Below, in pieces: positions 17,217 through 25,778 of a stretch of DNA of 64,000 bases. Within the stretch, counting starts at the first letter, position 1. The number at the start of each line of letters is the position of its first letter. A model generated the notes under the pieces. That model worked only from the letters and a program-made list of their open reading frames with translations. It made no database searches and was not told the DNA's origin. This DNA is from Priestia koreensis (lineage in GTDB: Bacteria; Bacillota; Bacilli; Bacillales; Bacillaceae_H): assembly GCF_001274935.1 (NCBI RefSeq), contig NZ_LILC01000023.1:186001-250000 (forward strand), in the 5' to 3' direction. Both the position numbers and the translations under genes were made by a program.

Positions 17217-18014
17217 TTGAAACCGATTATTGAACTAGAACACGTTACATACCAAAGAGGAACTCACCTTATTCTTCAAGACCTCTCTTTTACAATCATG
17301 GAAAACGAGCACTGTGCTCTCCTTGGATTAAATGGATCAGGTAAAACCACGCTGTTAAATATGATTAACGGTTACATTTGGCCATCTAGAGGAAAAGTTC
17401 GTGTGTTAGGACATCCGTTCGGATCAACTAATCTTCCTGAACTGCGAAAATCGATCGGTTGGGTCAGCTCCGCTTTTCAAGAGAGAATTCACCCTACAGA
17501 ACTCGCCCAAGAAATTGTGATAAGCGGAAAGTATGCATCCATCGGATTATACGAAGACATCACACAGGAAGATATCGATTCGTCTATTGCTCTTCTTGAA
17601 CGTGTAGGCTGCCTACATCTTGCGAACCGCTCTTACGGCGCCTGCTCTCAAGGTGAAAAACAAAAGATTCTTATCGCACGTGCACTCATGTCGAACCCTG
17701 ATCTACTTATCCTAGATGAGCCTTGTACAGGCCTCGATTTATTTGCACGCGAACAGCTACTCTCACTTATCGAGGGTCTTTGTGAGCGATCCGACGGTCC
17801 GACATTGCTCTATGTGACCCATCACACAGAGGAAATTCTTCCCTGCTTTAAACATGCCCTACTTTTAAAAAGCGGCCAACTGTACAATCACGGGGAAACT
17901 AAACAATTGCTTACTTCTAGCACGCTCAGCTCATTCTTTGATCAGCAAGTCCATGTTCATTGGCAACAAAAACGTCCCTACGTTTCTATTGAACGATCTG
18001 TGCCTATAACATAA
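17217..18014 (+). CDS. ylmA: YlmA-like ABC transporter ATP-binding protein
   Basis: 265-residue single ABC ATPase. Walker A LGLNGSGKTTLL, signature YGACSQGEKQKILIARAL (a cysteine-containing variant of LSGGQ), Walker B LLILDEPCTGLDL and H-loop YVTHHTEEI. It starts at a TTG (17217-17219) placed 8 nt after AGGAG; the longer frame from 17166 has no ribosome binding site and overlaps the -10. No permease is encoded nearby, so its partner is elsewhere or it is a solitary ATPase as in B. subtilis, where ylmA is annotated without a defined substrate. Confidence 0.82.
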   Translation: MKPIIELEHVTYQRGTHLILQDLSFTIMENEHCALLGLNGSGKTTLLNMINGYIWPSRGKVRVLGHPFGSTNLPELRKSIGWVSSAFQERIHPTELAQEIVISGKYASIGLYEDITQEDIDSSIALLERVGCLHLANRSYGACSQGEKQKILIARALMSNPDLLILDEPCTGLDLFAREQLLSLIEGLCERSDGPTLLYVTHHTEEILPCFKHALLLKSGQLYNHGETKQLLTSSTLSSFFDQQVHVHWQQKRPYVSIERSVPIT

Positions 18015-18039
18015 ATGTGCTCACCACCTAAAAAGACGG

Positions 18040-18068
18040 TTTACAAAATGTCTTTTCTACGTTAGGAT
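18040..18068 (+). promoter_or_regulatory. Sigma-A promoter of feoAB
   Basis: TTTACA (18040-18045), 17 nt, TAGGAT (18063-18068). The Fur box covers the start site just downstream. Confidence 0.7.
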
Positions 18069-18076
18069 GAATTTAA

Positions 18077-18091
18077 TGATAATGATTATCA
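18077..18091 (+). promoter_or_regulatory. Fur box
   Basis: TGATAATGATTATCA, a perfect 7-1-7 Fur inverted repeat, placed over the expected feo transcription start. Fur-Fe2+ should repress feoAB when iron is sufficient. Confidence 0.9.
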
Positions 18092-18114
18092 ATGTCGAAG
18101 GGTGACTTACATAA

Positions 18115-18345
18115 ATGATGAAACTTAGCGAAATTAAACCAAATGTAAGCTTTAAAATTCAACGTTTATCAAATTTACATCCGGTAACAAAGCGACGTTT
18201 AAAAGATATGGGCATTTCTGAAGGTCAATGCGTATGCGTTCGCCGCTACTGTCCGTTTGGGGGGCCGTGTATGATTGAAGCCTCTGGTCAGCTCATTGGA
18301 CTACGCAGAAAAGATACCGGTTACATTGAAGGAGAGTTAGCTTAA
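18115..18345 (+). CDS. feoA: Ferrous iron transport protein FeoA
   Basis: 76-residue SH3-like FeoA domain: LSEIKPNVSFKIQRLSNL, then RRLKDMGISEGQCVCVRRYC, a typical FeoA core, and GQLIGLRRKDTGYIEGE. It assists FeoB at the membrane. Translation from the ATG at 18115 (AAGGGTG 10 nt upstream); the next codon is also ATG. Stop and feoB start overlap as TAATG. Confidence 0.93.
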   Translation: MMKLSEIKPNVSFKIQRLSNLHPVTKRRLKDMGISEGQCVCVRRYCPFGGPCMIEASGQLIGLRRKDTGYIEGELA

Positions 18346-20339
18346 TGCAGGCAGCCTTATTCGGAAACCCTAATACGGGAAAAACGTCATTGTTCAATCA
18401 ACTTACAGGGTCATATGAATACGTAGGCAATTGGAGCGGCGTGACGATTGAAAAAAAGGTCGGAATGCTAAAGTCAACCGGGCAACCGCTTGTTGACTTA
18501 CCAGGCATCTATTCACTGAATCCATTAACAAAAGATGAAGAAGTCGCAACAAACTTTCTTTTAGAAGAATCGTTTTCGTATATTTTAAATATTGTCAATG
18601 CATCACATTTAGAGCGAAATCTCCATTTAACTATTGAACTATTAGAGTTTGGCAAGCCGCTAATCATGGTGTTAAATATGGTCGATCTTGCAAAAAGACA
18701 AGGTGTCGAACTGGATACGGATGTATTGGAAACGCGTCTACAGACGAAAGTATTTACAGCGGTCGCACGAAAAGGTGTAGGCTGTGAAGAAATCAACCAG
18801 TATCTTGCATCTTATACACCGAAGGCTCATAGCTTTTTCTTGCCGTATGATCAGCTAATTGAAGAACATATTGAACGCGCACAAGAAATTATGATTGATC
18901 AGCCAAGCTCTTTCTCACGCTGGCTATCTCTGCAATACTTTTCTAATAACGAATCTGTCGAGCTTTATATTGAATCGCGGTATCCAGAACTTGCTTCCAT
19001 CAGGCAGTCCGCTTTTGAGCAGATAACAGAGCAAGGAACGTTCCTTGCTGACCTTATTCATCACAATCGTCAGCAGTTTATTGAGCAGCTCTTACAGGAA
19101 GCAACGTTGAAGCCAGTAGAAAAAAAGGTATTGCCCTTAACAGAATATATTGACCGTGTCGCAACTCATAAGGTGCTAGGCATTCCTTTTTTCTTACTCG
19201 TTTTATTTTTAATTTTCAAGCTCACTTTTGACTGGTTAGGCACGCCTATTTCTGATCAGCTCGATGCTTTTTTCGCCGGTCCTCTATCCAATTGGGCTGA
19301 CTCGTTGTTAAACGCAATAAACGCAACGGACTTTATTCGAGCGGTCGTCACGCAAGGGATCATTGCCGGTGTTGGCGGCGTGCTTGTGTTTGTACCACAA
19401 ATCTTCATTTTATTTTTCTTTATTTCGCTCATTGAAGATTCAGGATACATGGCACGTGTCGCACTTGTAATGGATCGCTTAATGGAATCCATTGGATTAA
19501 ACGGAAAAGCGTTTATTCCATTAATCATCGGCTTCGGCTGTAATGTTCCAGGCATTATGGCGGCAAGAACGGTTGAGCAGCCGAAAGAACGACTTATTAC
19601 GATTTTACTTACGCCTTTAATGTCATGCTCGGCAAGGCTATCTGTCTACAGCTTGTTTGTGGCAGCTTTCTTTAAAGACCACCAGGCAGCGATTGTGTTA
19701 TCCTTGTATGTACTAGGCATTGTAGTAGCCATTATTTTAGCAAAGCTATTTTCATGGGTATTAAAAAACGAAGGCTCTTATTTTGTGATGGAGATGCCCC
19801 CTTACAATATCCCGCAGTGGAAACAGTTGCTTCGCAGTACGTGGGACAAGGGAAAAGGCTTTGTTCGCAAAGCTGGAACATTTATTTTCGGTGGGAGTGT
19901 CTTCATTTGGCTTCTTTCTTACTTAGGGCCACACGGAGCAAATGTTCCAATTGATGAAAGCTTTATGGCGATTGTATCGGGCGTATTCGCTCCGATTTTC
20001 TCACCTCTAGGCTTCGGCACGTGGCAGGCAGCATCTGCTCTTATTACTGGCTTCTTAGCAAAAGAGGTAGTTGTTTCAACGATGAACATCCTCTATTTCG
20101 TCCCAGATGGTCAATCGCTACAAACGCTGCTTCCGCACTTTTTCACACCGCTTTCTGCATACAGCTTCTTAGTATTCATCCTGCTGTATACACCGTGTTT
20201 AGCAACGGTAGCGGTTATTCAAAAAGAGACAGGCTCTAAAAAATGGACAGCCTTCTCGATTGTGTACGCACTAATTGTTGCGTACATCTTATCACTTGCT
20301 GTCTACCAAATTGGACGTTTGGTAGGGTTAGGAGGATAA
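18345..20339 (+). CDS. feoB: Ferrous iron transporter FeoB
   Basis: 664 residues. N-terminal G-protein domain: G1 GNPNTGKTS (7-15), G3 DLPG (51-54), G4 NMVD (111-114), with switch I GNWSGVTIEKK. A helical spacer follows, then a membrane region with the two Gate/Nucleoside-recognition repeats, including SGYMARVALVMDRLMESIGLN and GCNVPGIMAARTVE, and the C-terminal PLSAYSFLVFILLYTPCLAT. Cysteines of the GCNVP and SCSAR motifs are present. Imports Fe2+. Coupled to feoA by overlap and followed after 3 nt by a small Cys protein. Confidence 0.96.
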   Translation: MQAALFGNPNTGKTSLFNQLTGSYEYVGNWSGVTIEKKVGMLKSTGQPLVDLPGIYSLNPLTKDEEVATNFLLEESFSYILNIVNASHLERNLHLTIELLEFGKPLIMVLNMVDLAKRQGVELDTDVLETRLQTKVFTAVARKGVGCEEINQYLASYTPKAHSFFLPYDQLIEEHIERAQEIMIDQPSSFSRWLSLQYFSNNESVELYIESRYPELASIRQSAFEQITEQGTFLADLIHHNRQQFIEQLLQEATLKPVEKKVLPLTEYIDRVATHKVLGIPFFLLVLFLIFKLTFDWLGTPISDQLDAFFAGPLSNWADSLLNAINATDFIRAVVTQGIIAGVGGVLVFVPQIFILFFFISLIEDSGYMARVALVMDRLMESIGLNGKAFIPLIIGFGCNVPGIMAARTVEQPKERLITILLTPLMSCSARLSVYSLFVAAFFKDHQAAIVLSLYVLGIVVAIILAKLFSWVLKNEGSYFVMEMPPYNIPQWKQLLRSTWDKGKGFVRKAGTFIFGGSVFIWLLSYLGPHGANVPIDESFMAIVSGVFAPIFSPLGFGTWQAASALITGFLAKEVVVSTMNILYFVPDGQSLQTLLPHFFTPLSAYSFLVFILLYTPCLATVAVIQKETGSKKWTAFSIVYALIVAYILSLAVYQIGRLVGLGG

Positions 20340-20342
20340 AAC

Positions 20343-20525
20343 ATGCTTGCTAGTATTCTATTAGGAATTGTGATCTTTGCATATGCGACTTTTATGATCG
20401 TTCGTTTTGTCAAACGCAGTCGTCAAGGGAAATGCGCCGCGTGCGAGTTAAATAAATCATGTCAGTCCGGTTGTTCAGTTGTTACACCTGAACAGCGTCA
20501 TAACATGTTACAGGATATGAAATAA
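20343..20525 (+). CDS. FeoB-associated Cys-rich membrane protein
   Basis: 60 residues with one N-terminal membrane helix (LASILLGIVIFAYATFMIV), a basic segment and a Cys cluster KCAACELNKSCQSGC. This matches the small FeoB-associated Cys-rich protein family (PF12669 type). It probably binds iron at the inner face of FeoB. The ATG follows the feoB stop by 3 nt, with GGAGGA in the feoB end as ribosome binding site. Confidence 0.9.
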   Translation: MLASILLGIVIFAYATFMIVRFVKRSRQGKCAACELNKSCQSGCSVVTPEQRHNMLQDMK

Positions 20526-20558
20526 AAAAAAGCGCTCGCGATGAGCGCTTTTTATTTT
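20526..20558. terminator. Bidirectional terminator feo / rpsN
   Basis: AGCGCTC / GAGCGCT stem with A-run on the left and TTTTATTTT on the right, between convergent genes. Confidence 0.88.
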
Positions 20559-20826
20559 ACCAGCTTGCTTTTTTTACTCCAGGTAGCTGACCTTTATGTG
20601 CTAATTCACGAAAGGCAATTCGCGACAAATCAAATTTACGCATATACCCTCGAGGTCTTCCAGTTACCTTACAGCGGCTATCCGAACGCGTTGGCGATGA
20701 ATCACGAGGTAGCTGACGGAGCGCCTCATAATCTCCTTTCGCTTTTAATTCTTTGCGAATTTCCGCGTATTTTAACACGAGCTCTTCTCGTTTTTGTTGT
20801 TTGATAACCTTGGATTTTTTGGCCAT
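20557..20826 (-). CDS. rpsN: Ribosomal protein S14, zinc-independent paralogue
   Basis: 89 residues, the long C-minus form of S14: only one cysteine ([10 protein letters not shown]) instead of the two CxxC pairs of the zinc-binding form. The core [22 protein letters not shown] and [12 protein letters not shown] are conserved. It replaces the zinc form of S14 under zinc starvation, as RpsNB/YhzA does in B. subtilis. The perfect Zur box upstream agrees. Start ATG follows AGAAGGAGGAATATCAAC. Confidence 0.94.
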   Translation of the reverse strand: MAKKSKVIKQQKREELVLKYAEIRKELKAKGDYEALRQLPRDSSPTRSDSRCKVTGRPRGYMRKFDLSRIAFRELAHKGQLPGVKKASW

Positions 20827-20845
20827 GTTGATATTCCTCCTTCTA

Positions 20846-20870
20846 TTAAATCGTAATAATTACGATTTAA
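20846..20870 (-). promoter_or_regulatory. Zur box
   Basis: Central TCGTAATAATTACGA with TTAAA / TTTAA flanks, a perfect 25-bp inverted repeat matching the Bacillus Zur consensus. It lies between the rpsN promoter and start; Zur-Zn2+ should repress rpsN. Confidence 0.92.
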
Positions 20871-20872
20871 TA

Positions 20873-20901
20873 ATTAAACCATACTTGCTTGAATACTACA
20901 A
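20873..20901 (-). promoter_or_regulatory. Candidate rpsN promoter
   Basis: On the minus strand TTGTAG (forward 20896-20901), 17 nt, TTTAAT (forward 20873-20878), directly upstream of the Zur box. Confidence 0.5.
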
Positions 20902-20965
20902 TAAAAAAGCCTCTCTTTTTTCTTTCTTCCCTCTCTAATGATATACTGTCGTTGGAGGTGTACAT

Positions 20966-21490
20966 ATGCGATTACAATCAAAAAAAATCATTCAACTAGT
21001 AAGCGACGAATTTGAAGATCTTGAACTATGGTATCCTGTTCTACGCATGCGTGAGGAAGGTGCAACTGTTCATATCGTTGGAGAAAAAGCGAACACCGTG
21101 TACAAAGGGAAATACGGCGTACCGATCACATCTGATCGTTCATTCGATGAAATTAACCCTGCTGACTATGACGCGATTCTAGTTCCTGGAGGGTGGTCTC
21201 CTGATAAACTAAGACGCTACGAATCCGTACTGAACATGGTCAAACATATGGATGAGTACAAAAAGCCGATTGGCCAAATTTGCCACGCTGGCTGGGTACT
21301 CATTTCTGCTCGTATTTTAAACGGGGTGAACGTTACAAGCACACCGGGTATTAAAGATGACATGGAAAACGCTGGCGCTATTTGGCACGACGTTCCGGTC
21401 ATTACAGATGGACATATCATCTCAAGCCGTCGCCCACCTGATTTACCAGAATACGCAAAAGAATTTGCAGATCAGCTTGCAGCAAAATAA
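20966..21490 (+). CDS. DJ-1/PfpI-family protein (general stress protein 18 type)
   Basis: 174 residues of the DJ-1/PfpI superfamily. The nucleophile elbow is GQICHAGWVLIS with Cys and the following His; an acidic partner lies in SDEFEDLEL, and ILVPGGWSPDKLRRY forms the conserved loop. Members such as YfkM/GSP18 act as deglycases, chaperones or proteases; the activity here is not decidable. Start ATG follows TTGGAGGTGTACAT. A TGA-TATACT extended -10 lies at 20939-20947, although very close to the ribosome binding site. Monocistronic. Confidence 0.88.
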   Translation: MRLQSKKIIQLVSDEFEDLELWYPVLRMREEGATVHIVGEKANTVYKGKYGVPITSDRSFDEINPADYDAILVPGGWSPDKLRRYESVLNMVKHMDEYKKPIGQICHAGWVLISARILNGVNVTSTPGIKDDMENAGAIWHDVPVITDGHIISSRRPPDLPEYAKEFADQLAAK

Positions 21491-21524
21491 AAAGGTAGGC
21501 GTCATCATCGACGCCTACCTTTTT
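21489..21524 (+). terminator. Rho-independent terminator
   Basis: AAAGGTAGGCGTC / GACGCCTACCTTT stem after the PfpI-type gene with T-run. Confidence 0.9.
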
Positions 21525-21576
21525 ACGATAAAACAATCGTTTATAGCATTAATGAGATGGATTCTAGTTGTATGTA

Positions 21577-21966
21577 CTACTGATACTTTTTCGCTACCAA
21601 AAATTCAACCAGTGGTAAAGTGAACATCGCTAAACCTAATATCGCCAATAGAAAGACATTGATTGTACCATTGATCAATTTATCTGCCGCCACAGCAATC
21701 CAAATAAAGCACAGAAGCGTAAAATAACTAATTTTCGAGCTTTTTTCCGTAATTCTTTGTCCCAGCTCTTCTTCTTGTAAGATACCGTCTTTTTCTTCCT
21801 TACTGCCCCACGTAATAGTGGGTAAAAAAATCATTAACAGCGCTCCAATTGTTACGACTTCATTAAAACCAACTTCTTTTCCTGTTAAAAACTTAAAAAC
21901 GGCATAGCCGATCACTACTAAAGTAGCGATTCCGATAATCATTGCACTGATTTTCCGCGTACTCAA
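21577..21966 (-). CDS. Four-helix membrane protein paired with an HTH regulator
   Basis: 129 residues with four hydrophobic segments (about 8-28, 36-53, 81-99, 103-122). A short charged loop (GSKEEKDGILQEEELGQRIT) separates the halves. It lies 3 nt after the stop of a small XRE regulator gene. The pair resembles the widespread two-gene arrangement of a Cro/CI-like regulator with a DUF2178-like membrane protein. Function unknown. Confidence 0.7.
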   Translation of the reverse strand: MSTRKISAMIIGIATLVVIGYAVFKFLTGKEVGFNEVVTIGALLMIFLPTITWGSKEEKDGILQEEELGQRITEKSSKISYFTLLCFIWIAVAADKLINGTINVFLLAILGLAMFTLPLVEFLVAKKYQ

Positions 21967-21969
21967 CCT

Positions 21970-22167
21970 TCATCTCTCCTCATTTAAAAACAAAGTATCC
22001 ACTTTCACTCCTAAGCTTTCTGCTAAGTCAAAAGCCAATTGCAAACTTGGATCATATTTATTATTTTCTATTGCGTTGATCGTTTGTCTACTTACGCTAC
22101 ATAAATCAGCTAACTGACCTTGTGAAATCCCTTTCTGCTCACGGTATTCTTTTATTCGGTTTTGCAT
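21970..22167 (-). CDS. Small XRE-family transcriptional regulator
   Basis: 65 residues, essentially only a helix-turn-helix: RIKEYREQKGISQGQLADLC, SVSRQTINAIENNKYDPSLQ. This is the YozG/YvaO-like short regulator type usually paired with a membrane protein and acting as its repressor. Start ATG follows AAGGGTG. An 18-bp palindrome upstream is a candidate operator. Confidence 0.85.
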   Translation of the reverse strand: MQNRIKEYREQKGISQGQLADLCSVSRQTINAIENNKYDPSLQLAFDLAESLGVKVDTLFLNEER

Positions 22168-22195
22168 ACGAACCGCACCCTTACATTCAAAATAA

Positions 22196-22213
22196 TGTAA
22201 AATATGTTTTACA
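22196..22213. promoter_or_regulatory. Candidate operator of the small XRE regulator
   Basis: TGTAAAA-TATG-TTTTACA inverted repeat about 30 nt upstream of the regulator start, at promoter distance. Probably autoregulatory; inferred from position. Confidence 0.45.
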
Positions 22214-22229
22214 CCCCCATTTTAAGACA

Positions 22230-22271
22230 AAACAAACAAGGTGTCAAATATATTTGACACCTTGTTTGTTT
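22230..22271 (-). terminator. Perfect 21-bp palindromic terminator of the sugar ABC operon
   Basis: Perfectly self-complementary 42-nt element with half-sites AAACAAACAAGG and TGTCAAATA, located 64 nt after the last permease stop. On the minus strand it ends with TTTGTCTTAAAA. Also acts as a separator from the divergent HTH promoter. Confidence 0.75.
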
Positions 22272-22334
22272 CCTACCTATTCAATCAAAATAAAAAATGG
22301 GATTGGTCATCTCCCCAATTAACCGATTTCTTCT

Positions 22335-23156
22335 TTACTCCTTAATCCCCCCTGCGACAGACCCTTCAATTAACTGTCGCTGAAAGAACAAATAAAACAG
22401 CATGACCGGAATAATGGACAAAATAATTCCTGCGTAGAGCGACCCATAGTCCGTTCGATATTGCTGAACCATCATAAGGTTCGCCATCTTTAGGGGGAGC
22501 GTTTTTGATTCATCGTCGCTAATAAGGATGAGCGCTAGCACGTATTCATTCCATATGCCGACGAAGTTAAAAATAGCTGCAGAAATAAGCCCAGGCTTAG
22601 CAAGCGGAATCACAATGCGCCAAAACACCATAAACGGCCCACAGCCATCAATGATCGCTGCTTCCTCTAGACTAGAAGGGATTTGTCTGAAAAAGGCTGT
22701 TAGCATAAAAATGGTAAACGGCAGTGAAAACGCCACGTACACCATAATTAATCCTGCATATGTATTGAGCAAGTTCATGTCATTTAACAAAAGAAATAAA
22801 GGTGTCATCGCTAGAAAAGTCGGCAGCATCAGCCCCATTAAAAAGAGCAGGTAAATGACGCGCTTCAATCGAAACATTTTTTTAGCAAGTACATACGCAG
22901 ACATAGAAGAAATAAGCACGATTAAAAAAACCGTTAAAAGCGTAATCCACGCGCTGTTTATAAATCCAACGCCAAGTCCTCCTTCTCCCCACGCGTTTAA
23001 ATAATTTTTTAGTGTAATAGACTCCGGTAGGCTCCACGGGTCGGTGAGAATTTGCTTGGATGTTTTAAAGGAATTGAGAAAGACCCATAAAATAGGAATA
23101 GCAATAAGAAGCGTGACAAGTATCATGACAACGTGCATCGTTTTTGATCGTTTCAT
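22335..23156 (-). CDS. Sugar ABC transporter permease (MalG/AraQ type)
   Basis: 273 residues, six predicted membrane helices, CUT1 family. The cytoplasmic EAA loop LEEAAIIDGCGPFMVFWRIV, the ATPase contact, is intact, followed by IPLAKPGLISAAIFNFVGIW. N-terminal SFKTSKQILTDPWSLPES is typical of MalG-like permeases. Start overlaps the stop of the partner permease (ATGA). It imports an oligosaccharide or similar; the specificity is not determinable. Confidence 0.92.
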   Translation of the reverse strand: MKRSKTMHVVMILVTLLIAIPILWVFLNSFKTSKQILTDPWSLPESITLKNYLNAWGEGGLGVGFINSAWITLLTVFLIVLISSMSAYVLAKKMFRLKRVIYLLFLMGLMLPTFLAMTPLFLLLNDMNLLNTYAGLIMVYVAFSLPFTIFMLTAFFRQIPSSLEEAAIIDGCGPFMVFWRIVIPLAKPGLISAAIFNFVGIWNEYVLALILISDDESKTLPLKMANLMMVQQYRTDYGSLYAGIILSIIPVMLFYLFFQRQLIEGSVAGGIKE

Positions 23157-24034
23157 GCTCTCTCTCCTTTCGAAAGTCGCATGAGAAGAACAGTCGCCCC
23201 TAAAATCAGAGTAAAGAACACAACGCCAAGAGCGGATGCATAACCAAAGTTGTAGTTTGAGAATGCCTGTTGAAACATATAAAGCGATAGTGGTTCAGTC
23301 GAGCGATTCGGTCCACCTGCCGTTAAAAGCTGCGGCATTTCAAAGATTTTAAGCGTGTTAATTAAAATAAAGATCACCGCGACCATCAACACGTCCTTTA
23401 GCATCGGCAAAATGACAAACACGCTTGTCTGAAAGCGATTTGCTCCGTCCACTTCAGCCGCTTCAATGACCTCTTGTGAAATATTTAGTACCCCGACGAA
23501 TAATAGGATGGTATAAAATCCGACCGTATGCCAAATGTTCACCCATACGATAGACCCGAAGGCTGTGCGCGCCTGTCCTAACCATTCCGCTTTTAGAGCA
23601 TCTAACCCTATTGCCTCTAATAGTAAGTTTAACAATCCGCTTATGGGGTTAAAAGCCGCTGACCAGAGCATCGCGATTGCCACAGATGGTAAAATGTATG
23701 GAAAAAACAATATGGAGCGATAAAACGCCACCCACTTTGTACGCTTTATGGAATACGCCATTAGCATCGCAAGCACCACGGCTATGACCAGCATTAATGG
23801 AAGCTGAAGAAGTACATATTTACCCGTATTCCAAATCGCATTAATAAAGTTTTCATCATGCATCATTTTTTGATAGTTTTGTAGGCCAATGAACGTTTTT
23901 TCCCCTATTCCCCGCCAGTTGTATAAGCTCGTTACAAACGCATTCAAAACGGGATACAAAACAAACAGACCGTACAAAACGAGCGCTGGAATCAAAAAGA
24001 CAATAACCATCATTCGTTCTCGCTTTCTCGCCAT
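23153..24034 (-). CDS. Sugar ABC transporter permease (MalF/UgpA type)
   Basis: 293 residues from the ATG at 24032-24034, which follows AAAGGGG; the open frame extends upstream but without a ribosome binding site. Six helices. EAA loop ISQEVIEAAEVDGANRFQTS, and FLIPALVLYGLFVLYPVLNA as first helix. Partner of the following permease. No ATPase is encoded, so a shared MsmX-type ATPase is likely, as for many Bacillus CUT1 importers (known biology, applied by inference). Confidence 0.92.
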   Translation of the reverse strand: MARKRERMMVIVFLIPALVLYGLFVLYPVLNAFVTSLYNWRGIGEKTFIGLQNYQKMMHDENFINAIWNTGKYVLLQLPLMLVIAVVLAMLMAYSIKRTKWVAFYRSILFFPYILPSVAIAMLWSAAFNPISGLLNLLLEAIGLDALKAEWLGQARTAFGSIVWVNIWHTVGFYTILLFVGVLNISQEVIEAAEVDGANRFQTSVFVILPMLKDVLMVAVIFILINTLKIFEMPQLLTAGGPNRSTEPLSLYMFQQAFSNYNFGYASALGVVFFTLILGATVLLMRLSKGERA

Positions 24035-24087
24035 AACAATCCCCTTTCTAAAACAAAGGCCCTTTGTTTCCAAAGAGCCCTTCTTCA

Positions 24088-25413
24088 TTAAAAATCGTAT
24101 TTTAGCTTACGGATCGAATCATCCTTTTTCACTTCTTCTGCTTTCTTTTCCATATACTCGATGAACTTTTTCGGACTCATTTCGCCTAACAATAAGCTCT
24201 GGTAGGCATTTGTAATGTTTTTTGCGAACTCAGGATATGAATCATTGATTGCTGTCGGTGCATAGGTTTTATTTTTCTCCGTAATCGCCAATGCACTTTT
24301 CAGAGATTCCGATTGAATCGCTTCTTCCGTTCCCTTTACAACACTTGCTAGCCCTCTTGATTTAACCATTTCATTTACTTGATCTTTACTAGAAAGATAT
24401 TTTAAGAACTGAATGGCTTCACGTTGATTTTTCGCTTTCTTTGGAATGTACCATGCTCCACCCCACCCGGTTGAAATTGGAGCGTATCCCTGCTCATCTG
24501 CAGGACCATCTGCCCAGACCGGATGATTAATGGCGCGAAGCTTAAAGTCATCTGGAATCACATCTTTCATTTCCCCTTCAAGCCACGTTCCTGCCATAGC
24601 AAAAAGCGCTTTTCGCTGAAAGAATAACGTTTGTGCCTCCGTATGTGAAAGAGCCATCGAGCCATCTAGTATAAGCCCTTCTTTCATCATTTTGACACTT
24701 TCCTCGGCTGCCTTTAGAAATGGTTCTGACGCCCATGCGCCCTTTTCCAAGTTAAACGCACCTTCTATGGCTTTTATTCCGCCAATTCGCTCCACTAAAG
24801 GTAGATAGATGCCGTAGAAATAGTAGCCCGCTGATTTACCTTGAAGGGAGAAGACAGAAATGTTTTTCTTTTTTGCCTCAGCGCTTAGTTTGTACAAATC
24901 TTCCCACGTCTTAGGAAGCTCCCAGCCGTTATCATCAAACAGCTTTTGATCATACCACCATACATAACCCGGTGAGAAGACAGACGGAATGCCATAATAG
25001 TTGTCATCCATCTTTACTTGAAATTGATTTTGATTAAACGTATCCAACCATTTTTCTTTTTTATTATAGGCCTTACTCTCTAAAGCCTTATTCAAAGACA
25101 GCACTTCGCCACTTGCGATAATCCCTTGAACATCAAAGGAAGGTCCTGGATTGAACAGATCTGGTACATCTCCAGATAAAAACTTCGGCTGTAGCTGCTG
25201 GTGAATGTCTGGACTTGCTTCGATCTTAATTTTTACGTCTTTATGTAGCTTCATATATTCATCCGCGCTTTTCTTTACCCAATCAGATCCAAATCCACCT
25301 TCAAACATCATAACCGTAATCTCTTTTTTTCCGCCTGAGCTAGATGATTTGCTCGAACAACCAACCATTGTTCCCATACACAAAATGAGCAAAAAAATGA
25401 CAACCTTTTTCAT
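24088..25413 (-). CDS. Sugar ABC transporter substrate-binding lipoprotein
   Basis: 441 residues, type II solute-binding protein of the CUT1 family. Lipoprotein signal KKVVIFLLILCMGTMVGC. Family blocks include LSGDVPDLFNPGPSFDVQGI, YYGIPSVFSPGYVWWYDQKL, ELPKTWEDLYKLSAEAKKK and TGWGGAWYIPKKAKNQREAI. First gene of a three-gene operon (binding protein, two permeases). Start ATG follows AAAGGGG. No regulator or glycoside hydrolase adjoins it, which hides the substrate. Confidence 0.92.
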   Translation of the reverse strand: MKKVVIFLLILCMGTMVGCSSKSSSSGGKKEITVMMFEGGFGSDWVKKSADEYMKLHKDVKIKIEASPDIHQQLQPKFLSGDVPDLFNPGPSFDVQGIIASGEVLSLNKALESKAYNKKEKWLDTFNQNQFQVKMDDNYYGIPSVFSPGYVWWYDQKLFDDNGWELPKTWEDLYKLSAEAKKKNISVFSLQGKSAGYYFYGIYLPLVERIGGIKAIEGAFNLEKGAWASEPFLKAAEESVKMMKEGLILDGSMALSHTEAQTLFFQRKALFAMAGTWLEGEMKDVIPDDFKLRAINHPVWADGPADEQGYAPISTGWGGAWYIPKKAKNQREAIQFLKYLSSKDQVNEMVKSRGLASVVKGTEEAIQSESLKSALAITEKNKTYAPTAINDSYPEFAKNITNAYQSLLLGEMSPKKFIEYMEKKAEEVKKDDSIRKLKYDF

Positions 25414-25468
25414 CTCATATCCCCTTTCGATTAAAACCAGATATGAACCAACACCTTATTTTATTGAG

Positions 25469-25530
25469 ATATGTTGCATAACCTGGAGGAAAAATGACTA
25501 TTTCTGCGATTTTGAAGATTAAATATGTTG
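25469..25530. repeat. Two ATATGTTG repeats upstream of the sugar operon
   Basis: ATATGTTG at 25469-25476 and 25523-25530, 54 bp apart (about five helical turns), in the leader or promoter region of the sugar ABC operon. Could be half-sites of an AraC-type or similar activator. Weak. Confidence 0.25.
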
Positions 25531-25691
25531 TCACAATGCAGTGTTTTAAAGAAGCATTCGCATGTTTTGGTTCACAACTGGTATATGTAAATAATATCCA
25601 ATAAAATAATTTATTTCAAGAAAATTCGAACTAATCAAACAAAATAGGTCCAACGATTCCGTTCAAACAAGACAATAGACCTAACAAGGAC

Positions 25692-25705
25692 TGTAAACGC
25701 TAACA
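25692..25705 (+). promoter_or_regulatory. cre site (CcpA operator)
   Basis: TGTAAACGCTAACA matches TGWAANCGNTNWCA at every position. It sits about 70 bp upstream of the symporter promoter on the plus strand and about 280 bp upstream of the sugar operon on the minus strand, so which operon it controls is open. An IR TAGGTC / GACCTA lies nearby (about 25648-25685). Confidence 0.8.
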
Positions 25706-25749
25706 TTTACAAATTATTTAAATTAATCAGACTTTTTCGTTATTTTGTA

Positions 25750-25778
25750 TTGTTTTTGTTGAACAATGTTGCTATGAT
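25750..25778 (+). promoter_or_regulatory. Candidate promoter of the DUF3311-symporter operon
   Basis: TTGTTT (25750-25755), 17 nt, TATGAT (25773-25778), about 45 nt before the DUF3311 ribosome binding site. Confidence 0.5.

Noticed and set aside
22230-22271. 42-nt perfect palindrome as a mobile-element end or origin
   Set aside because: It lies directly after the sugar ABC operon with a U-rich tail, so a terminator explains it.
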